From an uncultured Paludibacter sp. (lineage in GTDB: Bacteria > Bacteroidota > Bacteroidia > Bacteroidales > Paludibacteraceae), in contig CALCBD010000063.1 of the NCBI GenBank assembly GCA_937897985.1, positions 1-36,897 on the forward strand: 36,897 nt of DNA. The letters run 5' to 3'. Below, piece by piece: positions 15,005-24,700 of this stretch. The translations under genes were made by a program, and so were the position numbers. Every line of letters starts with the position of its first letter. Position 1 is the first letter of the stretch. The notes beneath the pieces are model-generated. The model was not told the DNA's origin and did no database searches. It saw nothing but the letters and a program-made list of their open reading frames with translations.

Positions 15005-16981
15005 ATGAAAAAAATTACTAAATTCTCACTTTTCCTGATGGCATTTTTTGCCAGCGGATTTTTTGCAAATGCACAGACATCGCTTTATTGCGCCACACCT
15101 TCCGGACACCTCGGTGATCCGAACTTTGCAGCTGTTGCCTCTCACATTTTGCTGACCATCACCAATGTGGATGCAAACAACATTAGTGTAAAAGTTGAAC
15201 CCAACACCGGCGGTTCACCTATTGATTTTTTACAGGTAAATCCATCGGGAGCAGCCACGGTAACAGTAGGCACCGACGAGGGAGCAACACTTCCCGAATA
15301 CAAAGCAACTATCAATTACACTACACCACCGGCCAGTGTTACACTCGAAATACTCTGGAGCAATCCGGGCTGGACGGGACGATGGATGGTTCAGAATATT
15401 GTAGTTCCTTTTTCTGCCATCTGTTCAGGAGGCGGGACAGCCGACACAGAAGCACCAACAGCTTTCACAGCTACAAAAGGTGCTGTTACCTCCAACAGTG
15501 TGGAATTACTGCTGAATGCTACTGACAACTCAGGCTCAGTAAACTACGCAATCACCTACGGAACCACCACACTTAACACAACCGGAACTTCGGGAACTCA
15601 AAAATCATATATTGTTACAGGACTGACACCTTCAACAGCATACAGTTTTTCGGTTACTGCCAAAGATGCTGCAAACAATGCTGCAACCAACAATCCTGTG
15701 GTTGTGAATGCCACTACAACTGCAGCTGCAAGTTTATCTACCATCGACTTTGAAACAGTGGGTACAAACTGGGCATGGACATTATTTGAAAACGGTGATA
15801 ATGCTTCCACATTATATTCTGTGGTTTCCAATCCTGCATCGAACAGCGTAAATTCATCCGCACATTGCGCAAAATACATTGTAAATCCGAACGGACAACC
15901 ATGGGCCGGATTATGGTCGAACGACTTGCCCGACTTCACTTTTACGGCAGATAATTGTATAGTAAAAGTAATGGTTTACAAAGATGTAATCAGTAATTTC
16001 GATGTGAAATTCGAAAATGATAATGCTTCGGTGGCATTCGAAAAACAGGTGGCCAACACTAAAATCAATGAATGGGAAGAACTGACTTTCGATTTTTCAA
16101 ATAAAATCGGCACCAGTGTTTCTCGTTTGGTAATTATCCCTGATTTTCCAGGAACCCGTACTGCAGGAAGCACCAATTATTTCGACAATATTTCATTCAA
16201 CAGCAACTCCGGTCCTGTCGTTCCTACCGAACCAACAGTAGCAGCAACAACCCCTACTACTCCGGCAGACAAGGTAATTTCGTTGTTCAGTAATGCTTAT
16301 ACCAATGTACCGGTTGACACATGGCGTACAAGCTGGTCGAATGCATCTTACGAAGCAGTGCAGATTGCAGGCAACGATACAAAAAAATACTCCGACCTTG
16401 TATTTGTGGGCATTGAAACCACAGGTGCCAATCTGGTAAATGCATCGGCAATGACTCATTTACATCTGGATGTATGGACTCCCGATATGGCAACTTTCAG
16501 GGTAAAATTGGTTGACTTCGGAGCCGATGCCGCATGGAGCGGTGGTGATGATGTAGAGCATGAATTGACTTTAACTCCGACATTATCAGCATGGAATAGT
16601 TATAATATACCTTTGAGCAACTTCACCGGATTAACTACCAGATCGCATCTGGCTCAGTATATATTCTCGGGTTCACCCACCGGCAAGGTATTTATTGACA
16701 ACATATATTTCTACAATTCAACCTCAACGGCTGTAAATCCGGCGCACGAAGGCACTACACGTATTTTCCCCAATCCTGCAAAAGATATTCTTAACGTAAT
16801 TTCGACCAACGAAATCAGTAAATTAACTATTTCAAACCTTGTTGGTCAATCAGTAAAAAATATTCAGGTGAACGGAACACAACAGGCAGTTCAGATTAAC
16901 GATCTCGCCAACGGTCAGTACATTATTACTTTAGAAAACACTAAAGGTGAAAAATCAAATTTGAAATTTGTAAAGAACTAA
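15005..16981 (+). CDS. Secreted multimodular glycan-binding-type protein, T9SS
   Basis: The 658-residue protein has a signal peptide (cut after FANA/Q). Next are an N-terminal beta-rich domain (about 24-145) and an FN3-like module (about 152-245, EAPTAFTATKGAV...YGTTTL...GLTPSTAYSFSVTAKDAA). Then come two different beta-sandwich modules. Module A (about 248-398) is STIDFETVG...CAKYIVNPNG...YFDNISFNS. Module B (about 415-580) is KVISLFSNAYTNV...HLHLDVWTPD...KVFIDNIYFY. A T9SS type A sorting domain (about 588-658) ends the protein. Both modules end in (F/I)DNI(S/Y)F, the layout of carbohydrate-binding modules. No hydrolase domain is present, so it probably captures glucan at the cell surface in the role that SusD-like proteins play elsewhere (inference). 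Confidence 0.8.
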   Translation: MKKITKFSLFLMAFFASGFFANAQTSLYCATPSGHLGDPNFAAVASHILLTITNVDANNISVKVEPNTGGSPIDFLQVNPSGAATVTVGTDEGATLPEYKATINYTTPPASVTLEILWSNPGWTGRWMVQNIVVPFSAICSGGGTADTEAPTAFTATKGAVTSNSVELLLNATDNSGSVNYAITYGTTTLNTTGTSGTQKSYIVTGLTPSTAYSFSVTAKDAANNAATNNPVVVNATTTAAASLSTIDFETVGTNWAWTLFENGDNASTLYSVVSNPASNSVNSSAHCAKYIVNPNGQPWAGLWSNDLPDFTFTADNCIVKVMVYKDVISNFDVKFENDNASVAFEKQVANTKINEWEELTFDFSNKIGTSVSRLVIIPDFPGTRTAGSTNYFDNISFNSNSGPVVPTEPTVAATTPTTPADKVISLFSNAYTNVPVDTWRTSWSNASYEAVQIAGNDTKKYSDLVFVGIETTGANLVNASAMTHLHLDVWTPDMATFRVKLVDFGADAAWSGGDDVEHELTLTPTLSAWNSYNIPLSNFTGLTTRSHLAQYIFSGSPTGKVFIDNIYFYNSTSTAVNPAHEGTTRIFPNPAKDILNVISTNEISKLTISNLVGQSVKNIQVNGTQQAVQINDLANGQYIITLENTKGEKSNLKFVKN

Positions 16982-16997
16982 TTCAGTATAAACGACT

Positions 16998-17032
16998 GTA
17001 CAAGGGGCAGGTTTCAGAAAAGCCCCTTGTAC
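16998..17032 (+). terminator. GC-rich intercistronic hairpin
   Basis: GTACAAGGGGC (16998-17008) pairs perfectly with GCCCCTTGTAC (17022-17032), followed by TTTCTGTTATTTTTT. It would stop part of the transcription after the first surface protein and let the rest continue into the gene at 17077. Confidence 0.75.
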
Positions 17033-17076
17033 TTTCTGTTATTTTTTATTATCAACCAATTAAAAAACAAATTTTT

Positions 17077-18624
17077 ATGAAAAAAATTACTTCATTCCTT
17101 CTGCTTACATTTGCATTTTTAGCGATTGGGACTGTAGCTTACGCTCAACCCTCAACTGCCGCACCAACACCACCGGCACGCACCGCAGTTAAAGTCATTT
17201 CTTTCTTCAGCGACGCTTATACCAACGTTGCAGGAATTAATTTCAACCCGAACTGGGGACAATCGACAGTAGTAAGTACTGTTCAGATTGCCGGAAACAA
17301 TACGCTGAAATATGCTTCCCTGAATTATCAGGGTACCGAGTTTGCATCAGTTAATGCACTTACAATGAAAAAATTACATGTCGATGTATGGACTTCGGAT
17401 GCAACTACATTTCAGATAACACCTATCAGCCACGGACCAAAAGAAAAACTAATCACCCCTACTCCTTTGGTTTTAAACCAGTGGAACAGTTATGACATTG
17501 ATTTAACACAGTTCACCGGTGTCGACTTTTCGGACATTTTTCAGTTCAAAGTAGTTGGTACCGGAACCATTTACATCGATAACCTTTATTTTTATGACAA
17601 TACTGCTACTGTTGATAATCAGGCTCCAACCGGATTTACAGCTACAAGGGGAGCAGTTACTTCTGAATCTGTAGAATTTCTGTTGAATGCAACTGATGAT
17701 TCAGGCGCCGTTAGCTATGTGATTACCTATGGAACAAATTCGGTAACTGTAGGTGGGGTTTCAGGAGTTCAGAAATCATACACAATCAACGGATTATTGG
17801 GAAATACCGATTATTCTTTCTCAGTTACAGCAAAAGACGCCACCGGAAATGTGGCTGCTAACAGCCCTATCGTTATCAATGCAAAAACAGCAGCCGGTGT
17901 TCCTGCATCGCCTGCACCGTTACACGCAGCCGGCCATGTGGTTTCCATTTTCAGCGACTCGTATACAAGTGCTGCTCCTGCTGCTAATTACTTCCCGGGC
18001 TGGGGACAGTCTACCGTAGCCACTATGGCTCAACTTGCACAGGGAAATGCTGCACTTAAATACACTAATCTGAATTATCAGGGAACTGAATTAGGACTTG
18101 ACGTCAATGCCGGTGCAATGAGCTTTATGCATGTAGACGTTTATACCGAGAACGAAACCTCGTTGCAGGTTACCCCTATCAGCAATACCCCTGTAAAAGA
18201 GTTTTTAGTAGGACTCACACCCCTGAACCTGAATGTCTGGAACAGATTTGACGTACCTCTTACATCATTTACCGGAGTTGACAAAACCAAAATTTTTCAG
18301 TTCAAATTTGTAGGTTCAGGAGGAAAAACTGTATACATCGATAACCTTTACTTCCACGATGGCACAACAGGTTTGAAAAATGTATATGTGAATGATGCGG
18401 TTAAGCTATTCCCGACAGTTGCGTCAAACACATTGAATTTAACATCGGATATTATAGTTAATCAGGTGGTAATTAACAACCTGGTTGGACAAATGATTTC
18501 GACAACAGATGTAAACTCTCTGCAAAAAACCATTGATATCAGCAATTTAAATGCGGGTAACTACTTCATGTCAATTCAGCTTGCCAATGGAGAAAGTATC
18601 ACACGTAAATTTATTAAATTGTAA
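17077..18624 (+). CDS. Secreted protein with two B-type binding modules, T9SS
   Basis: The 515-residue protein has a signal peptide (cut near AYA/Q) and a first B-type module (about 35-180, KVISFFSDAYTNV...NWGQSTV...LNYQGTE...IYIDNLYFYD). An FN3-like module follows (about 188-280), then a second B-type module (about 288-440, HVVSIFSDSYTS...GWGQSTV...LNYQGTE...VYIDNLYFHD) and a T9SS sorting domain (about 445-515). The same B module occurs once in the protein encoded at 15005. No catalytic domain is visible. With the preceding gene it is likely a surface beta-glucan-binding protein. It begins 44 nt after the hairpin at 16998-17032. Confidence 0.8.
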   Translation: MKKITSFLLLTFAFLAIGTVAYAQPSTAAPTPPARTAVKVISFFSDAYTNVAGINFNPNWGQSTVVSTVQIAGNNTLKYASLNYQGTEFASVNALTMKKLHVDVWTSDATTFQITPISHGPKEKLITPTPLVLNQWNSYDIDLTQFTGVDFSDIFQFKVVGTGTIYIDNLYFYDNTATVDNQAPTGFTATRGAVTSESVEFLLNATDDSGAVSYVITYGTNSVTVGGVSGVQKSYTINGLLGNTDYSFSVTAKDATGNVAANSPIVINAKTAAGVPASPAPLHAAGHVVSIFSDSYTSAAPAANYFPGWGQSTVATMAQLAQGNAALKYTNLNYQGTELGLDVNAGAMSFMHVDVYTENETSLQVTPISNTPVKEFLVGLTPLNLNVWNRFDVPLTSFTGVDKTKIFQFKFVGSGGKTVYIDNLYFHDGTTGLKNVYVNDAVKLFPTVASNTLNLTSDIIVNQVVINNLVGQMISTTDVNSLQKTIDISNLNAGNYFMSIQLANGESITRKFIKL

Positions 18625-18641
18625 ACCAGATTCTTAAAATG

Positions 18642-18865
18642 AGGATGTCTTGAAAGTTTGTTTTGTAATTGACTGAAAATTACGAATTGAAAGTTTCTCT
18701 TAGTTCGCCACGGTAAATTGAATTCATCACGAAAAACCCGCTGACCGGATATATTCCGGAAATCAGGAATCGGCGATTCGTTGGATAAATCGGGCTAAAA
18801 ACGATCAGCTTTAACTTTCGTACAATTGTAAATTCACACAACAAATTAATTTTTCAAGACATCCT
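18642..18865. mobile_element. Possible 224-bp MITE-like element with 14-bp inverted ends
   Basis: AGGATGTCTTGAAA (18642-18655) and TTTCAAGACATCCT (18852-18865) are exact inverted repeats enclosing about 196 nt of non-coding DNA. This interior includes small palindromes such as CCGGATATATTCCGG. The ends look like terminal repeats of a non-autonomous element. No convincing target-site duplication is seen. It lies between the gene ending at 18624 and the GH16 gene at 18897. Alternatively, the two arms could form a long-range stem in the mRNA leader. Confidence 0.5.
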
Positions 18866-18896
18866 TATTTTTTCACTTTTCAAATACCATTAAACA

Positions 18897-19757
18897 ATGA
18901 TTAAAAAAATTATACTTGGTAGTTTTCTGCTGTTGACTACTTTAGCATCATCACAGGAATATAAGCTTGTGTGGGAAGATAATTTTAACAAGCCGACTCT
19001 TAATAAAAAAAACTGGACCATCGCAGATGATGGTAACGGCGGTGGGAACCGTGAATTACAGTACTATCGCAGGGAAAACATTCGTATTGAAAAAGAGCCT
19101 GTAAGTGGTGAAAGTTGTTTGGTAATCATTGCAAAAAAAGAAAACTATAAATCAAAAACAGCAACCTCAGGTCGTTTGTCATCTATCGACAAAAAAGCTT
19201 TCAAATTCGGAAAAATTGAAGCCCGTATAAAAATGCCAAAAACGGCAAACGGACTATGGCCGGCTTTCTGGATGATGGGGGCTGACCATAAAAAAGCATT
19301 GTGGCCCAAATGCGGTGAAATTGACATTGTGGAAATGGGAAATAAAGCCGGCATTGCAAAAGCCGTTCAGGACAGATATTTCAACGGTGCCTGCCACTGG
19401 GGTGAAAACTGGAACGGGGGCAGATATCCGAACAAGGGAATTTCTACAACGAACGAATACAGTCTGCAGGATGATTTTCATTTATACACACTGTACTGGA
19501 CCGCCGACTCTATCAATATGTATCTCGACCTTGACAAGCATCCCGGTTCGAAACCCTATTTTAATATGCCCCTGGAAGGCGACAGCTTACCAAATCAAAC
19601 ATCGCGATATTTTCGGAAACCCTTTTACATTCTCTTCAATTTAGCTGTAGGTGGTACTTTCTCGGAAATATACGATATCAATCAAATAACTGCACTCGAC
19701 AAAGGCGAAGCCAGAATGTATGTCGATTATGTGCGCGTTTATCAATTAAAAAAATGA
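18897..19757 (+). CDS. GH16 endo-beta-1,3-glucanase (laminarinase), single domain
   Basis: The 286-residue enzyme has a signal peptide (cut near ASS/Q) and one GH16 domain (about 20-284). The catalytic GEIDIVE signature gives nucleophile Glu141, helper Asp143 and acid/base Glu146. ANGLWPAFWMMG, FNGACHWGE and MYVDYVRVYQ also fit the laminarinase branch (GH16_3). It would cut internal beta-1,3 (or mixed 1,3/1,4) glucan links outside the cytoplasm. It lacks a T9SS sorting domain and a lipobox, so it is probably periplasmic, unlike the next GH16. Its TGA overlaps the ATG of the next gene by 4 nt, so the two are translationally coupled. Confidence 0.92.
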   Translation: MIKKIILGSFLLLTTLASSQEYKLVWEDNFNKPTLNKKNWTIADDGNGGGNRELQYYRRENIRIEKEPVSGESCLVIIAKKENYKSKTATSGRLSSIDKKAFKFGKIEARIKMPKTANGLWPAFWMMGADHKKALWPKCGEIDIVEMGNKAGIAKAVQDRYFNGACHWGENWNGGRYPNKGISTTNEYSLQDDFHLYTLYWTADSINMYLDLDKHPGSKPYFNMPLEGDSLPNQTSRYFRKPFYILFNLAVGGTFSEIYDINQITALDKGEARMYVDYVRVYQLKK

Positions 19758-21670
19758 ATAAATTTACCGGAATAATCGTTTTTTCTCTTTTAATTTCAGT
19801 TTTTACATTTTCTCAGGATTACAAATTAGTTTGGGAAGATAATTTTGATCAGCCTCTATTAAATGAAAGTCAGCACTGGACAATAGAAGTGAACGGTGAT
19901 GGGGGCGGAAATAATGAGATGCAGTATTATCGGCGTGAAAACATTAGTATCGAAAAGCATCCAAGCGGGGTTAACTGTCTTGTAATTAGTGCTAAACGGG
20001 AGAATTACGGCGGAAAATCAGTCACTTCAGGACGTTTGGTTACGCGTGGCAACGTATCGGCTAAATACGGCAAAATCGAAGCACGCATAAAGTTACCTTC
20101 CACAGCCAACGGTTTGTGGCCGGCCTTCTGGATGATGGGTGAAGACTATCCTACAGTAGGATGGCCTCGTTGCGGCGAAATAGATATTCTGGAAATGGGT
20201 AATTCAGCCGGCATTTCACAAAACAAACAGGACCGTTATTTCAACGGCGCATGCCATTGGGGCGAAACATGGACTTATTACGCTAAAGACAATACCGCTC
20301 CCTATAGTCTGCAGGACGATTTCCACCTGTTCACTCTTATCTGGGACGAGAACACTGTTAATATGTATCTCGATCAGGATAAATATCCCTCCAACCAACC
20401 TTACTACAGCATGAGCATCGCCGGCGCTGATGTCCCCGGAAATGTAAGCCATTATTTTCATAAACCATTCAGTATCCTGTTTAATTTAGCCGTTGGCGGA
20501 AATTTCACAGGAATTACCGGCAACTCTAATATTAATAAAATAACTGCATTGCCGGCTGACGGTACACCCGTCAAAATGTATGTCGATTACGTTCGTATTT
20601 ATCAAAAAGGAATTGCCGGTGAAGAATTTCACGGTCCTTCGAATGTTATTGACACCGAAAACCCAACCAACTTTACCGTAGCATTGGGAAAAGTCAGCCC
20701 CAACAGTGTTGAACTATTGCTGAATGCTGATGATAATTCGGGTGATTTAATGTATTATATCAACTATGGCTCATCTTCGGTTGCTGTGAGGGGAGTTTCA
20801 GGAACTCAGAAATCGTATGTGGTGGATGGACTATATGCTTCAACCGGCTATGAATTCACAGTAACGGCAAAAGATTTATCGGGCAATACCGCCGCCAACA
20901 GTCCGGTCAGCGTTTCGGCCACCACCGGTAAAGCATTTCAGATGTCGACCATCGATTATGAAAATACCGGTCAGGACTGGACATGGTTGCCTTTCGGAAA
21001 CGGAACTAATGGTGCTGATTTGTACTCTATTACATCAAATCCGGCTGTTAGCGCTGTCAATTCATCATCGCACTGTGCAAAATACAAGGTCAATGCAGGA
21101 GCCATGTCGTGGGCAGGAATTTATTCGGACAATGTGGGCAGCATCACCTTCACCCCGGACAATTGCAAGGTTAAAATACAGGTTTACAAGCCATTTATCA
21201 GCAACTTCCTGTTAAAATTCGAGAATGGCGTGACTACATTCGAGAAAGCAGTTGCCAATACTAAAATTAATCAATGGGAAGAAATTGCTTTCGATTTTTC
21301 GGATAAAATCGGTCAGACTATTACCAGAATGACACTGATTCCCGATAACAGTTCGGAACGAAACACCGAACGCATTAGTTACTGGGATAATATTTCGTTC
21401 AACAGCAATAACCCAAATGAGCTGAATGAAGTACCCGAAGCAAAACTAACGACTTATCCCAATCCATTTAAAGACGGATTTAAAATAAGTTCAGATATTG
21501 AAATCAGGCAATTAACTATCAGCAACTTAACCGGACAGACTATTAACGTCACTACAATGAACTGCAATGAAACTTATGTAGAACTTACAAAATTGCCGGC
21601 AGGTATTTATTTTATAACCTTGAAGTTCAGCAACGGTAAAATGCAAACGCAAAAGATAACCAAACTATAA
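19754..21670 (+). CDS. GH16 laminarinase with FN3, binding module and T9SS domain
   Basis: The 638-residue enzyme has a signal peptide (cut near TFS/Q) and a GH16 domain (about 20-292) with GEIDILE: nucleophile Glu142, Asp144, acid/base Glu147. An FN3-like module follows (about 305-393), then an A-type binding module (about 396-552, STIDYENTG...HCAKYKVN...YWDNISFNS) shared with the protein at 15005, and a T9SS sorting domain (about 560-638). Its catalytic domain is clearly a paralogue of the preceding GH16. This one would act on the cell surface and the shorter one behind it. The ATGA overlap at 19754-19757 supports a duplicated pair in one operon. Confidence 0.93.
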   Translation: MNKFTGIIVFSLLISVFTFSQDYKLVWEDNFDQPLLNESQHWTIEVNGDGGGNNEMQYYRRENISIEKHPSGVNCLVISAKRENYGGKSVTSGRLVTRGNVSAKYGKIEARIKLPSTANGLWPAFWMMGEDYPTVGWPRCGEIDILEMGNSAGISQNKQDRYFNGACHWGETWTYYAKDNTAPYSLQDDFHLFTLIWDENTVNMYLDQDKYPSNQPYYSMSIAGADVPGNVSHYFHKPFSILFNLAVGGNFTGITGNSNINKITALPADGTPVKMYVDYVRIYQKGIAGEEFHGPSNVIDTENPTNFTVALGKVSPNSVELLLNADDNSGDLMYYINYGSSSVAVRGVSGTQKSYVVDGLYASTGYEFTVTAKDLSGNTAANSPVSVSATTGKAFQMSTIDYENTGQDWTWLPFGNGTNGADLYSITSNPAVSAVNSSSHCAKYKVNAGAMSWAGIYSDNVGSITFTPDNCKVKIQVYKPFISNFLLKFENGVTTFEKAVANTKINQWEEIAFDFSDKIGQTITRMTLIPDNSSERNTERISYWDNISFNSNNPNELNEVPEAKLTTYPNPFKDGFKISSDIEIRQLTISNLTGQTINVTTMNCNETYVELTKLPAGIYFITLKFSNGKMQTQKITKL

Positions 21671-21704
21671 TACTTAAAATCAGTTACTTCAAATAAAACT
21701 TCCA

Positions 21705-24700
21705 ATGAAAAGCAATAAAATTATTTATTTCACTCTGAGCTACTTACTTACATTTGTTTTATCGGCGCATGCCCAGTTTGTCAATTCAGGGAGTGGAAGT
21801 TACCGTACAACATTTCCGGGAACCGATGCTGCCGGCCGGAATGCTTATCCTTCGGGAACACCTTATCTGAGTGGAAATGCAGTAGGGAAACCGGTTCCCA
21901 CCAGCGACTGGTGGTCGGCATTAGTTAAAAACGGAACAGCATCAAACCTGTTCAACTATCCGTTCACTTTAAAAACCACCGAAAACGGAATCGTGGTAAG
22001 TTATATACCAAACGGAGTTATCGATGATTTAATTCCTTTTTTAGTTGGAGTCAGCGGACTGAATGCACCAAAAACCTATGTTTCCGATTATTCCGACTGG
22101 ACTGTAACCATGGATTGGAATGATGGTTCACATCAGTTTCAGACGACAGCAGGTGTAGGCATGCCGTTTTTATATTTTACAAAAAAATCAACGGATGTTG
22201 CTCAAATCACCATCAACTCGGGTACTGTAGTGATTGACAACGAAATGCTGATATGTACAAATGTGAAAAACGGAGCTGATTTTGCAGTTTATGCTCCCAC
22301 GGGCAGTACATGGATCAAAAGCGGTTCGGTATATACTTCGACACTGAATGGTAAAAATTACTGGTCGGTGGCATTTATACCTCTTACTGCCTCCAACGTA
22401 ACCAACGTGGCTTATGAATATAAAAAATATGCCTATGTTTTTCCGGTTAAAACCACTGCAAACTATACGTTCAACGAATCGACATCTGTAATGCGAACAG
22501 ATTTCAGCATCCAGACAGAAGTAAAGGAAGGAACTGAAACCAACATGCTGATTGGTCTTTTGCCACATCAATGGGCTCATCTGGCAGCCGGTTCGGCGAC
22601 ACCCGACAAATACAGTTACGCTACCGTTCGCGGCGAAATGAAGACCATGGCCGGAAATAGTTTCAGCGTTGAAAACACTTTTCATGGTGTTTTACCTACT
22701 TTACCTTATGTTGACAATTACAGTCCCGGATTTTCACCTTCGGTGCTGACGGGCAAAATTGCAGAGCTCGAAAACAGCACGATGGCCACCTGGACCGATT
22801 CGTACAACGAAGGACAGGTTTTCAATCAATTGATGCAAACTGCACGCATTGCCAACGAAACAGGAAATATATCAGCTCGCGATAAATTATTGACAACAAT
22901 AAAAACCCGTCTCGAAAACTGGTTCAAAGCCGAAAACGGAGAGGTTGCCTTCCTGTTTTACTACAATTCCACCTGGAGTTCAGCCATTGGTTATCCTGCA
23001 GGATACGGTCAGGACAACGGATTGAACGATAAACAATTTCATTGGGGGTATTTTATTGCAGCAGCAGCTTTCGTAGAACAATTCAGTCCGGGATGGGCTG
23101 CTCAGTGGGGCGAAATGGTAAATTTAATCGTTCGTGATGCAGCAGCTTACAACCGCAATGATACAATGTTTCCTTACCTCCGTAATTTCAGTCCGTATGC
23201 AGGTCATAGCTGGGTGGATGGTTTTGCCAACAATCCACAGGGCAATAATATGGAATCGAGCTCCGAAAGTATGAACTTCAATGCTGCACTGATTCAGTGG
23301 GGACAGGTAACCAACAATAAATCCATACGCGATCTTGGTATTTATCTCTACACCACCGAACAAACAGGTATCGAGGAATATTACATGGACATTCATCACC
23401 GTAATTTCCCTGCATCCCAACGTTACAGCCTCTATTCGAGGGTTTGGACCAACAGTAACGACAATGGCACCTTCTGGACAGCCGATATTGCTGCATCCTA
23501 CGGCATTGAAATGTACCCGATTCAGGGTGGCTCCCTTTATCTGGGACAGGATACTGTTTATGTAAAAAGACTCTGGGACGAAATTGCAACCAACACCGGT
23601 ATCATGAGCAATCAGGCAAACCCGAATCTGTGGCATGACGAAATGTGGAAGTATTTAGCATTTATCAATCCTTCCAAAGCCATTGATATGTATAATTCCT
23701 ATCCGAATCGTGAAATAAAATTCGGAATTTCGGATGCTCAAACTTACCATTGGCTACATGCCATGAATGCACTCGGACGCATTGATGCTTCTGTTACAGC
23801 CGATTATCCGATTGCAGCTGCATTCCGTCAGGGAAATAAAATGAATTATGTTGCACAAAATTATTCTTCTTCTCCCATAACTGTAACTTTTTCAACCGGT
23901 TATCAATTAACGGTACCGGCAGGTAAAATGGCAACAAGTATGGATGGTAGCCTGACCGGAACAGTTACAAGCTCATTCTCTCAGGCTTACAAAGGAGGAA
24001 GTGTAAACCTTACAATCGCTCTGACAGCCGGAACACCGTCTAAAATTGAATGGATGGATGGAAGCACTTCACTTGGAACGGTTACTAATTCACCATATTC
24101 ATTTAATGCTGTAAATCTGCAGCCCGGCATTCATAATTTCTATGCAAAAGTGTATGAAGGTGAAAAATACACTGTCACCAATTCAGTGAAAGTGATAGTT
24201 GGTAATCAATTACCGTACGGCGGAACAGCAGCACAAATTCCGGGGACCACAGAAGCCGGGAAATATGATGTTTTTGAAGGAGGAAAAGGCCAGGACATCA
24301 CTTATCTGGATATGACCACCGCCAATGCCGGAAATTTCAGAACCGACGAATCAGTGGATGCTTCGACCGACAATAATGAAGGTGCAATTATCACAAACAT
24401 TGCTGCCGGTGAATGGCTTGAATATACAGTCAACATAAATCAAACAGGTTTGTATTCATTTGCATTCCGTTATGCTTCCGGAAATCCTTCAGGAGGAGGA
24501 CCTTTCCACCTCGAGATTGACAATCAGGTTGTTTCACCTGACATTATTGTTCCTTCCACTTCTGCAACTGTCTGGAATATATGGGCAACCAAAACGGTAA
24601 ACGACATTCCTTTGGTCGAAGGACAGCATATCCTGCGTTTGGTATTTACTGCCGGCGAATTTAATCTTGGTAAAATGACTTTTACCCGTACCGGGGATTT

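Noticed and set aside
23124..23636. 170-codon minus-strand frame inside the GH81 gene
   Set aside because: It is antisense to the conserved catalytic region; a shadow frame.
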